Shown: positions 1 to 8,572 of the stretch, one piece after another | How positions within the stretch are numbered: the stretch's first letter is position 1 | Layout of the letters: every line of letters starts with the position of its first letter | Assembly (NCBI GenBank): GCA_001794825.1 | Contig: MGLK01000012.1 | Span: 95,155-159,154 of the forward strand | Source of the DNA: Caulobacterales bacterium RIFCSPHIGHO2_01_FULL_70_19 | GTDB lineage: Bacteria > Pseudomonadota > Alphaproteobacteria > Caulobacterales > Caulobacteraceae | Length of the DNA: 64,000 nt | Direction of reading: 5' to 3' | Notes under the pieces: model-generated | The model's database searches: none | Seen by the model: only the letters and a program-made list of their open reading frames with translations | Told to the model about the DNA's origin: nothing | Made by a program: the position numbers and the translations under genes

Positions 1-1
1 G

Positions 2-1033
2 TTTCGCGACGGACCGTTCGAAAACCTCAAGGTGCCGCTGGCCTGGACGGCGGCGGTCGCGGTCGTCGTTTGCGGCGTCGGCGCCGTCCTGCTGCTGATC
101 AGCGACACGCGCGGCGACGCCTCGCCCTACCAGCCCGCCCGCGCGGGCGTTGAAACCGTCGCCGGACCGGTCGGCGGCGTGTTCGCCGCGCCCGTGCGCT
201 GGTTCGGCCACCTCGCCGACGGGATCGGGGGCTACTTCTTCGCCGTCTCCGAGAACCGCCGGCTCAGGCGCGAGCTGGCCGAGCTCGAGCCGTGGCGCGA
301 CCAGGCGATCGCCCTGAAGAACATCAACGCACGCTACGAGGCCATGCTGGGCATCCGGCCCGAGCCGCCGGTGCCGATGCGCACCGCCCGCTCGGTGTCC
401 GATTCCCGAGGCCCCTTCTCGAACGCGCGCCTGCTCGACATCGGCGCGGCGGCCGGGATCAAGGTCGGCAATCCGGTCATCAATGAGCACGGCCTGGTGG
501 GGCGGATCGTCGGAACCTCGCCCAACGTCAGCCGGATGCTTCTGCTCACCGACGTCGCCAGCCGAACCCCGGTCCTGGTCGATCGCACCGACGCCCGCGC
601 GATCCTGACCGGCGACGGCTCGGGCAATCCGCGTCTGGAATTCGTGCGCGGCGTGGACTCGGTCCAGGCCGGCGACCGCATCCTGACCTCCGGCGACGGC
701 GGGGCCTTCCCGCGCGGACTGCCCATCGGCGTGGCCGCCCGCGGCGTCGACGGCAGCTGGCGGGTGAAGCTGTTCAGCGATCGCGGGGCGATCGACTACG
801 TCCGCATCCTGATGTTCGAGGACTTCGGCCAGCTGGTCGATCCGGAGGCCCTGAACGCCCGCCCGCTCGCCGCGCTCGAGACCCTGTCGGAGGCGACGCC
901 CGAACAGGCTGCGGCGGCCGAGGACGCCGCCGCCCGGCGCGCCGCCGCGGCCCAGGCCGCCCTCGAACGCGCCGCTGCGGTTCCGCCGCCGGCGACGGCT
1001 GCCGAGCCGCCCGCGACAGGGGGGACCGAATGA
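2..1033 (+). CDS. mreC: Rod shape-determining protein MreC (5' end cut by window edge)
   Basis: Elongasome scaffold that links cytoplasmic MreB filaments to the periplasmic wall-synthesis enzymes. The reading frame is already open at base 2 (FRDGPFENLK precedes the first in-window GTG at 32), so the true start lies just upstream. One membrane segment follows (AAVAVVVCGVGAVLLLIS), then a short coiled coil (SENRRLRRELAELEPW) and the MreC beta domain with family signatures such as GLVGRIVGTSPNVSRMLLLTD. The last 50 residues are an Ala/Pro-rich tail. It overlaps mreD by ATGA. mreB is expected immediately upstream, outside the window. Confidence 0.95.
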   Translation, partial: FRDGPFENLKVPLAWTAAVAVVVCGVGAVLLLISDTRGDASPYQPARAGVETVAGPVGGVFAAPVRWFGHLADGIGGYFFAVSENRRLRRELAELEPWRDQAIALKNINARYEAMLGIRPEPPVPMRTARSVSDSRGPFSNARLLDIGAAAGIKVGNPVINEHGLVGRIVGTSPNVSRMLLLTDVASRTPVLVDRTDARAILTGDGSGNPRLEFVRGVDSVQAGDRILTSGDGGAFPRGLPIGVAARGVDGSWRVKLFSDRGAIDYVRILMFEDFGQLVDPEALNARPLAALETLSEATPEQAAAAEDAAARRAAAAQAALERAAAVPPPATAAEPPATGGTE

Positions 1034-1548
1034 GACGCCCCGTCCCGGTCCGCGTGGTGGGCCCGGTGCAGTGGATCTTCATTCCGGCCCTGATCACGGT
1101 CGCGGCCACCATCCTTCTCGCCACCCCCGTCGAACTCTTCGGCCTGCACCTCCCGGAGCCGGTGATCCCCATGGTGCTGGCCTTCGCCTGGCCGCTGATC
1201 CGGCCGTCGATCGTCGCCCCGGTCGTGCTGACCGCGCTCGGCCTGTTCCTCGACGTCTTCTGGTATGGCCCGCTCGGCCTCTGGCCGCTCGCGTTGCTGG
1301 GCGTCTACGCCGTGGTGCTGGGTTCGCGCAGCTTCCTGATCGGTCAAGAGACCGCGGTCCTTTTCGTCTGGTACGCCGCCTGCTGCGGCCTGGCCTTCCT
1401 CCTCGCCTGGCTTGTCACCAGCGTCGTCGCCTCCAATCCCCCCTCGATCCTGGCCCTGCTCGGCCAGGTCGCGCCAACCCTGCTGCTGTTCCCGTTCGCC
1501 GACCGCATGATCGAGCGTTTCGAGGACGGCGACGTGAGGTTCCGATGA
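1030..1548 (+). CDS. mreD: Rod shape-determining protein MreD
   Basis: Small integral membrane protein of the elongasome, 172 aa with about five hydrophobic segments. Identification rests on size, membrane character and the fixed place between mreC and the PBP2 gene. Sequence conservation in MreD is low. The ATG lies inside the mreC stop (ATGA), and its own stop overlaps the mrdA start in the same way, so translation is probably coupled through the operon. Confidence 0.9.
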   Translation: MRRPVPVRVVGPVQWIFIPALITVAATILLATPVELFGLHLPEPVIPMVLAFAWPLIRPSIVAPVVLTALGLFLDVFWYGPLGLWPLALLGVYAVVLGSRSFLIGQETAVLFVWYAACCGLAFLLAWLVTSVVASNPPSILALLGQVAPTLLLFPFADRMIERFEDGDVRFR

Positions 1549-3629
1549 GTTCGGAACCCGCGATCTTCTTCTCCGACCCGAACGAGCGGCAGGGCTCCTT
1601 CCTGCGCCGCACCTTCGTGCTGGGCGGTCTGACGGCGCTCGGCGGCCTCGCCCTGACCGGCCGTCTGGCCCAGCTGCAGGTGGTCCAGGCGCAGGAGTAC
1701 ACGACCCTCGCCAGCGCCAACCAGTTCAACTTCCGTCTGGTGCCGCCGCCGCGGGGCCGCATCCTTGACCGCAGCGGCGTGGTCATCGCCGGCAACCGGC
1801 CCAGCTTCCGGGTGCTGGTGGTCCGCGACGAAACCAAGGACCTCGACCAGACGCTCGACCTGCTCGGCCGGCTGCTGCCGGACACGATGGATCGTCGCCG
1901 CTCGATCATCCGCGACGTCAACGCGGCCCCGCGCTTCTCGCCGGTGCCGGTGAAGAGCGACCTGACCTGGGAGGAGTTCGCCCGCGTCAACCTGTACGCC
2001 AACGAGTTGCCCGGCGTGATGGCCGACATGCACGAGGCGCGCTTCTACCCCTTCGGCGGGGCCTTCGCCCACGTCATCGGCTACGTCGCCAAGCCCAACG
2101 ACCGCGACATCGAGGCCATCGAGGAGCGCGGGGAGAAGGTCCCCGAGATCCTCTACAATCCGGGCTTTCGCATCGGCCGGCAGGGGGTGGAGAAGGCCTT
2201 CGACACCGACCTGCGCGGCGAGGCCGGCGGCAATCGCGTCGAGGTGGACGCGCGCGGGCGCGTGGTGGCCGAGGACGTGGGCGGCTCGCGCCCGGCCATC
2301 CCCGGCAAGGATGTGGTCCTGACTCTCGACGCCGACGTGCAGAACCGCGCGCTGGAAGTGTTCGGCGAGGAGTCCGGCGGCTGCGTCGTCATGGACATCC
2401 GCAACGGCGACGTTCTGTGCATGGTCTCGGCGCCGTCGTTCGATCCCAACCTGTTCGTCAGCGGCGTGCCGAGCCGCATCTACAACGCCCTGCGCGACTA
2501 CGAGCGCAAGCCGCTGCTGGACAAGGCCATCTACGGCACCTTCCCGCCGGGCTCGACCTTCAAGATGACGTCGGCCCTGGCCTTCCTCGACGCCGGGATC
2601 GATCCGACCGAACGGGTGGTCTGCACCGGCGGCTATCGCTACGGCGCCCGCACCTTCCGCTGCTGGAAGGCGGGCGGCCACGGGGCGATGGACATGCACA
2701 ACGCCATCAAGAATTCGTGCGACACCTACTTCTACCATCTCTGCAACCGCGCCGGGGTCGACCGCATCGCCCGCGTGGCCAGGGACCTCGGTTTCGGGCA
2801 CGTCTACGAGATCGGCATCGCCGGCCAGTCGAAGGGCATCGTCCCCTCGACGCGGTGGAAGCGTGAGTACACCGAGGCGACGAGCTGGGACGACGATCCC
2901 ACCTGGTACCCCGGGGAGACCCTGTCGGTGGCGATCGGGCAGGGCGCGCTGTCGGTGAACGCCCTGCAGCTGGCGGTGATGACCAGCCGCATCGCCAACG
3001 GCCGCAAGGCGATCCATCCGCGTTTGGTGAAGTCCGTGGGCGGCGTGGAACGGCCGTCGGGCGCGGCCGTGCCAGACCTGCCGTTCTCCCGGGAACACCT
3101 GGACATCGTCCGCGGCGGCATGGCCGCCGTGGCCAACGACGTCACCGGCACCGCCTATCGGGCGTCGCAGCTCGGCCTCGGCGACATTCAGATGGCCGGC
3201 AAGACCGGCACCGCCCAGTCCCGCGACTACCGTCCGGGCGAGTCGCGCGGCCCGCGCAACGCCGACTGGTCCCGTCGCGACCACGCCCTGTTCGTGGCCT
3301 TCGCCCCCCACGACGCGCCGCGCTACGCCATCGCCCTGATCATCCAGCATGCGCCGTCCGGCGGCTCCGCGGACGCGGCGCCCCGCGCCCGGGAGATCAT
3401 GAAGACCGTCCTCCTCAAGGACCCCGACATGCGCGCCCGCATCGAGCGCCCGCTTCCGCCCGAGCCGCAGGCGCCCGCCGGCGCCGACGAGGGGGAGGGC
3501 GGCGCCGGCCCCGGGGGCGAGGTCACCGGCGCGGAGGTCGTCGCGCCGCCGGCCTCGCCGCGACCGGCCCCGTCGCCGCCGACGGCGACCAGCGGTCCGC
3601 GCCCCTATCTGGCGGAGCCGCCCCGATGA
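1545..3629 (+). CDS. mrdA: Penicillin-binding protein 2, elongasome DD-transpeptidase
   Basis: Class B PBP that crosslinks side-wall peptidoglycan during elongation together with RodA. 694 aa: an N-terminal membrane anchor (about residues 25-50), a PBP dimer domain beginning around PPPRGRILDRSG, then the transpeptidase domain. The catalytic triad of motifs is visible: SxxK as STFK with Ser337, SxN-type SCD at 391, and KTGTAQ with Lys553. A long Pro/Ala/Gly-rich C-terminal tail follows. The ATG at 1545 overlaps the mreD stop. The frame stays open upstream but that part is a shadow of mreD. Confidence 0.96.
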   Translation: MSSEPAIFFSDPNERQGSFLRRTFVLGGLTALGGLALTGRLAQLQVVQAQEYTTLASANQFNFRLVPPPRGRILDRSGVVIAGNRPSFRVLVVRDETKDLDQTLDLLGRLLPDTMDRRRSIIRDVNAAPRFSPVPVKSDLTWEEFARVNLYANELPGVMADMHEARFYPFGGAFAHVIGYVAKPNDRDIEAIEERGEKVPEILYNPGFRIGRQGVEKAFDTDLRGEAGGNRVEVDARGRVVAEDVGGSRPAIPGKDVVLTLDADVQNRALEVFGEESGGCVVMDIRNGDVLCMVSAPSFDPNLFVSGVPSRIYNALRDYERKPLLDKAIYGTFPPGSTFKMTSALAFLDAGIDPTERVVCTGGYRYGARTFRCWKAGGHGAMDMHNAIKNSCDTYFYHLCNRAGVDRIARVARDLGFGHVYEIGIAGQSKGIVPSTRWKREYTEATSWDDDPTWYPGETLSVAIGQGALSVNALQLAVMTSRIANGRKAIHPRLVKSVGGVERPSGAAVPDLPFSREHLDIVRGGMAAVANDVTGTAYRASQLGLGDIQMAGKTGTAQSRDYRPGESRGPRNADWSRRDHALFVAFAPHDAPRYAIALIIQHAPSGGSADAAPRAREIMKTVLLKDPDMRARIERPLPPEPQAPAGADEGEGGAGPGGEVTGAEVVAPPASPRPAPSPPTATSGPRPYLAEPPR

Positions 3630-4789
3630 CCGCTTCCGCCCTGACCCGTCCGGGAGAACGCGACCGGCTGTCGACCAAGATCGCGGAGCTGGACTGGCGG
3701 CTGATCAGCCTTCTGGCCGTGATCGCCTGCGTCGGCGCCGGCATGCTCTATTCGATCGCCGGGGGAAGCTGGACCCCATGGGCCGCGCCCCACCTGATCC
3801 GCTTCGGGGGATTGCTGGTGGCCATGCTGGTCCTCGCCATGGTCCACCCGAAATGGTGGTTCCGCGCGGCCTATCCGCTCTACGGCGTGCTGCTCGTGCT
3901 GGTGTTGATGATCGAGTTCACCCCGCTCGGCTACCAGCCGGCGGGCGCCGGGGCCAAGAACTGGCTGAACCTCGGCTTCACCCGCATTCAGCCGGCCGAG
4001 TTCATGAAGCTCGGGCTCGTCCTCGCCCTGGCACGCTGGTACCACAACCACACCGCCCAGGAGGCGCGCTGGTCGTGGAAGCTGCTGATCCCCGCCGGCA
4101 TGATCGGCCTGCCGTTCCTGCTGGTGGCCAAACAGCCGGACCTCGGCTCGGCGATGATCATCGGCCTGACGGGGGCGGCGGTGATGTTCATGGCCGGCCT
4201 CAGCTGGCGGGTCATCGTCGCGGGCGCCGCCGCCGCCGTGGTCGCCATACCGCCGTTCGTCATGTTCGGCATGCACGAATACCAGCGCAACCGGGTGCTG
4301 ACCTTCCTCGACCCCGAGGCCGACCCGTCGGGCACCGGCTACAACATCATCCAGTCGAAGATCGCGCTCGGCTCCGGCGGGCTGCTCGGCAAGGGCTATG
4401 GCCTCGGCAGCCAGAGCCAGCTCGAGTTCCTGCCCGAGCGGCACACCGACTTCATCTTCTCGACCGTGGCCGAGGAGTTCGGCTTCGTCGGGTCCTTCAC
4501 CGTGCTGGCCTGTTACGTCGCGGTGATCCTCATCGCGCTTCGCATCGCCTCGCTGGCCCACAGCCACTTCGGACGGCTCGCCGCCGCCGGCATGACCGCC
4601 TTCTTCGCCCTGTTCGTGCTGATCAACGGCGCCATGGTGATGGGGATGGCTCCCGTGGTCGGCGTGCCCATGCCGCTGCTGTCCTACGGCGGCTCGTCGA
4701 TGATGACGGTGATGTTCGGCTTCGGACTGGTGTTGTCGACGCGCGTCCACCGGTACGCCGAGCTGCCGAAGGGACACGGCCTGTTCTGA
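3626..4789 (+). CDS. rodA: Peptidoglycan glycosyltransferase RodA
   Basis: SEDS-family polymerase that extends glycan strands from lipid II, partner of PBP2. 387 aa with about ten membrane helices. Family landmarks are visible: NWLNLG followed by QPAEFMKLG, KQPDLGSAMI, ERHTDFIFSTVAEEFGFVGS and the C-terminal GVPMPLLSYGGSSMM. The start overlaps the mrdA stop (ATGA), completing the mreC-mreD-mrdA-rodA unit. Confidence 0.97.
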   Translation: MTASALTRPGERDRLSTKIAELDWRLISLLAVIACVGAGMLYSIAGGSWTPWAAPHLIRFGGLLVAMLVLAMVHPKWWFRAAYPLYGVLLVLVLMIEFTPLGYQPAGAGAKNWLNLGFTRIQPAEFMKLGLVLALARWYHNHTAQEARWSWKLLIPAGMIGLPFLLVAKQPDLGSAMIIGLTGAAVMFMAGLSWRVIVAGAAAAVVAIPPFVMFGMHEYQRNRVLTFLDPEADPSGTGYNIIQSKIALGSGGLLGKGYGLGSQSQLEFLPERHTDFIFSTVAEEFGFVGSFTVLACYVAVILIALRIASLAHSHFGRLAAAGMTAFFALFVLINGAMVMGMAPVVGVPMPLLSYGGSSMMTVMFGFGLVLSTRVHRYAELPKGHGLF

Positions 4790-4817
4790 TCGCGACTCTC
4801 GCGCGTTACGGTCGGAC

Positions 4818-5276
4818 ATGAGCGACGCCAAGACCGATTCCGTGCTGCCCGAATTCGTCCCCGACTGGGGCGAGCAGCCCTGTCCCCAGCCCATGCTGCC
4901 GGCCGCTTCGCCCGAGCAGAAGGCCGCCCTCACCGAGGGCGTCCACATGCGCGAGAACCCCGCCGAATGGGCCTTCGTCCGCCTCTCCAAGCTGATCGAG
5001 GACTTCGAGAAGAGCCTTGACCGGGACGAGGAGGTCGCCGCTCACATCGTCGGCGTGCCAGGCGACGGCGTCATGCAGATCGAGGACGTCGGCTTCTGGG
5101 GGCCGGACTTCATTCTCTTCACCGGCAAGAACCCCGACGGCCGTCCGGTGCGCCTGATCCAGCACTACGCGCAGATCAACGTGCTCCTGAACGCCCGCAA
5201 GAAGCCCGGGGAGCGCGAAGCTCGCCGCATCGGCTTCCAGCTGTCCGAAATGGTCCGCAGCACGAACCCGAAGTAG
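4818..5276 (+). CDS. Conserved hypothetical protein, probable DUF6173 family
   Basis: 152 aa soluble acidic protein, no signal peptide or membrane segment. The core ENPAEWAFVRLSKLIEDFEKSL followed by GDGVMQIEDVGFWGPDFILFTG resembles small alphaproteobacterial proteins grouped as DUF6173; I recall this from family memory and it is not proven here. It starts 28 bases after rodA stops and could be read through from that operon. Function is unknown. Confidence 0.75.
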   Translation: MSDAKTDSVLPEFVPDWGEQPCPQPMLPAASPEQKAALTEGVHMRENPAEWAFVRLSKLIEDFEKSLDRDEEVAAHIVGVPGDGVMQIEDVGFWGPDFILFTGKNPDGRPVRLIQHYAQINVLLNARKKPGEREARRIGFQLSEMVRSTNPK

Positions 5277-5325
5277 GCGAACCGGATCCTGCCCCGCAGG
5301 TGGGGGAGACCCGGTGTCGGACAAT

Positions 5326-6300
5326 CTACAGCGACGCCGCCCAGTCCGTGCCGCGCACCAGGCTGTCGATGATGCCGGGCTCGCTCGAGGCGTGGCCGGC
5401 GTCGCCGACGACGTCCAGCTTCGCCTCCGGCCACGCCCGGTGCAACGCCCAGGCGCTGGTCATCGGCGTGACCACGTCGAACCGTCCCTGGGCGATCCAG
5501 CACGGAATGTGCCGGATGCGATCGACGTTCTTGAGCAGCCAGCCCTCCTCGGGGAAGAAGCCGCCATTGACGAAGTACCAGCATTCGATCCGGGCGAAGG
5601 CGACGGCGAACTCCGGCTCGGCGAACTTCTCCGGCCGGGCAGAGGGCCCCTGCACGCTGACGGTCTCGCCCTCCCAGCTTGACCAGGCGACGGCGCACCG
5701 TTCCCGCTCGGCCCGGTCTTCGCCGACCAGGCGCTTGTAGTAGGCGCCCATCAGGTCGTGGCGCTCGTCCTCCGGGATGGGGGCGACGAACCGCTCCCAC
5801 GCGTCGGGGAAGATGTGCGACGCTCCGTCCTGGTAGAACCAGCGCAGCTCCGGCCGGGTGAGCAGGAAGATGCCCCGCAGCACCAGCGCCGAAACCCGCT
5901 CCGGGTGGGTGATGGCGTAGGCCAGCGACAGGGTCGAGCCCCAGCTGCCGCCGAACACCACCCATTTGTCGATGCCGAGCAGCTCGCGAAGGCGCTCGAT
6001 GTCCTCGATCAGGGTCCAGGTGGTGTTGTCCTCCAGCGAGGCGTTCGGCCGGCTCTTGCCGCAGCCGCGCTGGTCGAACAGGACGATGCGGTACTTCGCG
6101 GGGTCGAAGAAGCGGCGCATGCCCGGGTTGACCGCCCCGCCGGGGCCGCCATGCAGGACCACCACCGGCAGACCCTGCGGATTGCCGCATTCCTCGTACC
6201 AGACCTCGTGCACGCTCCCGGTCGGCAGATAGCCGGTGGCGTAGGGCTCGATCTCGGGGAAAAGGTCGCGGCGCGGGGCTTCAGGCGCGGGGAAGGCCAT
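5326..6300 (-). CDS. pip: Proline iminopeptidase (alpha/beta hydrolase)
   Basis: Cytoplasmic serine peptidase that releases N-terminal proline from peptides. 324 aa. Oxyanion motif HGGPGG at 50-55, DQRGCGKS near 76-83, nucleophile elbow GGSWGS with Ser119, acid Asp275 in GRFDVVTP and His303 in GDAGHASSEP, matching the peptidase S33 layout. Length is typical. The ATG at 6300 gives the usual short N-terminus before LFPEIEPYATGYL. It lies 2 bases downstream of the DUF423 gene on the same strand, so the two are probably co-transcribed. Confidence 0.94.
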   Translation of the reverse strand: MAFPAPEAPRRDLFPEIEPYATGYLPTGSVHEVWYEECGNPQGLPVVVLHGGPGGAVNPGMRRFFDPAKYRIVLFDQRGCGKSRPNASLEDNTTWTLIEDIERLRELLGIDKWVVFGGSWGSTLSLAYAITHPERVSALVLRGIFLLTRPELRWFYQDGASHIFPDAWERFVAPIPEDERHDLMGAYYKRLVGEDRAERERCAVAWSSWEGETVSVQGPSARPEKFAEPEFAVAFARIECWYFVNGGFFPEEGWLLKNVDRIRHIPCWIAQGRFDVVTPMTSAWALHRAWPEAKLDVVGDAGHASSEPGIIDSLVRGTDWAASL

Positions 6301-6302
6301 AC

Positions 6303-6695
6303 TCAATCGGTCTCTCTGCGAGGCTCGGCGGAAGGGGTGGTGAGCCGCAATGCGGCGCCGGCCAGCAAAAGCCAAGCCGAGATCATCAGGACGCCGCCGA
6401 CCGGGGCGACCGCTCCCATGAAGGCGAGGCCGAGAAGGCCGATGGAGGACAGGGCGAGGGCGAAGACCAGGCCGCCGGCCGCGGCCAGCCAGCCGGCGAC
6501 CACGCCGGTTCGCCCGCCCGCCGTCCACAGGGCGCAGACCAGCGCCAGCAGGGCGTGGACCAGCTGATAGTGCGCGCCCGTGGTCAGGAGCGCCTTCACG
6601 GCGGGCCCCGCGCCATGCGCCGCGAAGGCGCCGAGGCCGACCGCCATGGCGCCGTTCAGGGCCGCAAACGCGGCGAGAACCCGATTCCCCCTCAT
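6303..6695 (-). CDS. DUF423 small inner-membrane protein (YgdD-like)
   Basis: 130 aa, four hydrophobic segments. It has the DUF423 landmarks GLGAFAAHG near residue 20, LTTGAHYQLVHALLAL and the C-terminal APVGGVLMISAWLLL. The biochemical function of the family is not established. It is upstream of pip in a two-gene unit and divergent from the MFS gene, so the 37-49 bases between them must hold both promoters. Confidence 0.9.
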   Translation of the reverse strand: MRGNRVLAAFAALNGAMAVGLGAFAAHGAGPAVKALLTTGAHYQLVHALLALVCALWTAGGRTGVVAGWLAAAGGLVFALALSSIGLLGLAFMGAVAPVGGVLMISAWLLLAGAALRLTTPSAEPRRETD

Positions 6696-6744
6696 CAGCG
6701 CACGCTAGCCGACAGAATCCGCCGCGTCTGCTATGCGCGCCCGC

Positions 6745-7899
6745 ATGAACGCCGCCGCCCGCATGGCTTTGCAGTATGTGTTGCTCTTCGGCGCCACCGG
6801 CGTCAGCCTTCCTTTCGCCGGCCTGTGGTTCCGCGCGCAGGGGCTGAGCGGGGCCGAGATCGGCGCCCTGCTGGCGGCGCCGATGCTGGGTCGGGCGGTC
6901 ACGGGGCCCCTGCTGGCGGTCTGGGCCGACGGCTTCCGCACCCGCCGGGCGCCCATCGCCCTGCTCGGGGCGGTCATGGCGGCCGGCTACGCCGGCGCCG
7001 GCCTGACGGACATCTTCACGGTGCGGGCGGTCGGCTGGTTCGTCGGCGCGACGGCGGCGGCGGCCCTGATCCCGCTGTCCGACGTCCTGACGCTTCGCCT
7101 CGCGGCGCGACACGGCTTCACCTTCGCCCTCCCGCGCGGCTGCGGCTCGGCCGCCTTCGTCGCGGCCAACGTCGGCGTCGGGGCGCTGCTGGTGACGGCG
7201 CCGGCAGATCTGGTGGTGGTCTGGGTCGTCGCCTTGGGCATGGGCATCGCCGCCGCCGGCGCCCTGGTCCTGCCGGCCGAGCCGGTCGGGGAGGGGGCGC
7301 CGCTGCAAGGTCGCGAACGCTTTCGCGGGCTCGGCCGTCTGGTGGTCGACCCGGTATTCATGACCGCCATCTTCGCCATCGGCGCCGTCCAGGCCGCCCA
7401 CGCCTTCCAGTACGCCTTCTCGGCGATCCTGTGGAAGGCGCAGGGGATCAGCGAGGCGACGACCGGCCAGCTGTGGGCCTTCGGCGTCGTCGTCGAGATC
7501 GCCCTGATGTGGCTGTTCGAGCCGTGGCGTCGGCGGGCGGGCGTCGGCCCCTGGGCCCTGCTGGTCGCCGGATGCCTGGCCGCCGTCGTGCGCTGGACCG
7601 CCATGGCTTTCGCGCCGCCGTTGTGGCTGCTGTGGCCGCTCCAGGCCCTGCACGCCCTGACCTTCGCCGCCACCTTCCTGGCCGGCGTCCAGATCGTCGA
7701 GCGGTTGGCGCCGCGGGAGGCCCAGACCGCCGCCCAGACCCTGAGTTCGGTGCTCTCCGCCGGAGTGCTGATCGGCGTGGCGACGGCGCTTTCCGGGCCG
7801 CTGTACGATCGCTGGGGAGCGGGCGGTTACGGCGCGATGGCGGTGATGGCCGCGGCCGGGCTGCTGGCTGCGCTGCCCCTGCGGGGGCGGCTGAACTAG
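6745..7899 (+). CDS. MFS transporter, MFS_1-like (HcaT/nucleoside-permease type)
   Basis: About 384 aa with roughly twelve membrane helices. The opening ALQYVLLFGATGVSLPFAGLWF and GAEIGALLAAPMLGRAVTGP, with WADGFRTRR as the loop 2-3 motif, resembles the MFS_1-like group that includes 3-phenylpropionate transporters. The substrate cannot be deduced. An in-frame ATG at 6733 also exists; neither start has a good ribosome binding site, and TATGCG just before them looks like a -10, so the mRNA may be leaderless. Its stop overlaps the convergent gene at 7896 by four bases. Confidence 0.85.
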   Translation: MNAAARMALQYVLLFGATGVSLPFAGLWFRAQGLSGAEIGALLAAPMLGRAVTGPLLAVWADGFRTRRAPIALLGAVMAAGYAGAGLTDIFTVRAVGWFVGATAAAALIPLSDVLTLRLAARHGFTFALPRGCGSAAFVAANVGVGALLVTAPADLVVVWVVALGMGIAAAGALVLPAEPVGEGAPLQGRERFRGLGRLVVDPVFMTAIFAIGAVQAAHAFQYAFSAILWKAQGISEATTGQLWAFGVVVEIALMWLFEPWRRRAGVGPWALLVAGCLAAVVRWTAMAFAPPLWLLWPLQALHALTFAATFLAGVQIVERLAPREAQTAAQTLSSVLSAGVLIGVATALSGPLYDRWGAGGYGAMAVMAAAGLLAALPLRGRLN

Positions 7900-8492
7900 G
7901 CGGGCCGCGAACGCGGCAGGGGCGACAGGTGGCGGGCCATGGCCTGGGCGGCGGCCTTCACCGCCCGCTGCACGGCGGCGTCGGATGCGCTGAGCGGAGC
8001 CCGCAACAGCCCGACCGCAGGCGCGTCGGCCTCGTCCGGGAGCGCTGACAGGACCCGGTAGAGCAGATAGCTGCCGGCGTCGCCCTCGGCCTCCGAGGTC
8101 GCTTCCGCGGCCAGCCCGGCGTCGCGCAGGGCCTGCACCATCTCGGCGGCCGGAGCCGTGGTCCGCACCACGGCCGGACCCGAGTCATCGAGCCGGCCCG
8201 CGCCGTCGATCGTCCTGTTCTCGGCCCGGATCTGCAGGCGGAAGCTGTCGCCGGTCCGGGTTCGACCGACCAGCAGCAGGGCCCGGCGCCGAGGATCGGC
8301 CAGGCGCGTGATCAAGGCGTCGGCCAACGGCCCGGGCTCGTCCGCGGGCAAGGGGTCGGTCTGCGCCCCCGCCGGATTCCAGGGCTCGCCGGAAAGGTCC
8401 TCGATCGGATCCCAGGCTGTCTCGTCGGGCTCCCAGGCGCAGATCACCAGGCCCGGCCGGGTGTCCGGAGAAGCGTGTGCGACGTCTGCCAT
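7896..8492 (-). CDS. Hypothetical protein, unrecognised
   Basis: 198 aa, acidic and Pro/Ala-rich N-terminus (LVICAWEPDETAWDPIEDL), no signal peptide or membrane helix. A possible peptidase-like or regulatory fold cannot be named. ATG at 8492 is preceded by a GAGAGA ribosome binding site; a TTG one codon earlier is less likely. It lies 80 bases downstream of the TipN-like gene on the same strand and may share its transcript. Its codon use looks normal for the genome. Confidence 0.75.
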   Translation of the reverse strand: MADVAHASPDTRPGLVICAWEPDETAWDPIEDLSGEPWNPAGAQTDPLPADEPGPLADALITRLADPRRRALLLVGRTRTGDSFRLQIRAENRTIDGAGRLDDSGPAVVRTTAPAAEMVQALRDAGLAAEATSEAEGDAGSYLLYRVLSALPDEADAPAVGLLRAPLSASDAAVQRAVKAAAQAMARHLSPLPRSRPA

Positions 8493-8572
8493 CAACAGGA
8501 TCTCTCAAGCTTGCGCGGCGATCGCCGGCACCGTGTCGGCGCCGCCGCTGCGGCGTCAACCCCGGCCGATGC

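Noticed and set aside
1071-1544. Upstream extension of the PBP2 frame
   Set aside because: It overlaps mreD in another frame, is Arg/Pro-rich shadow sequence, and ATG 1545 fits the ATGA overlap style.
1344-3350. 668-aa antisense ORF over mrdA
   Set aside because: His/Arg/Gly-rich shadow of a GC-rich gene; no motif, and the plus strand encodes a complete PBP2.
5326-7653. 775-aa minus-strand ORF
   Set aside because: Only 5326-6300 (pip) is real; the rest is antisense shadow over the DUF423 and MFS genes.
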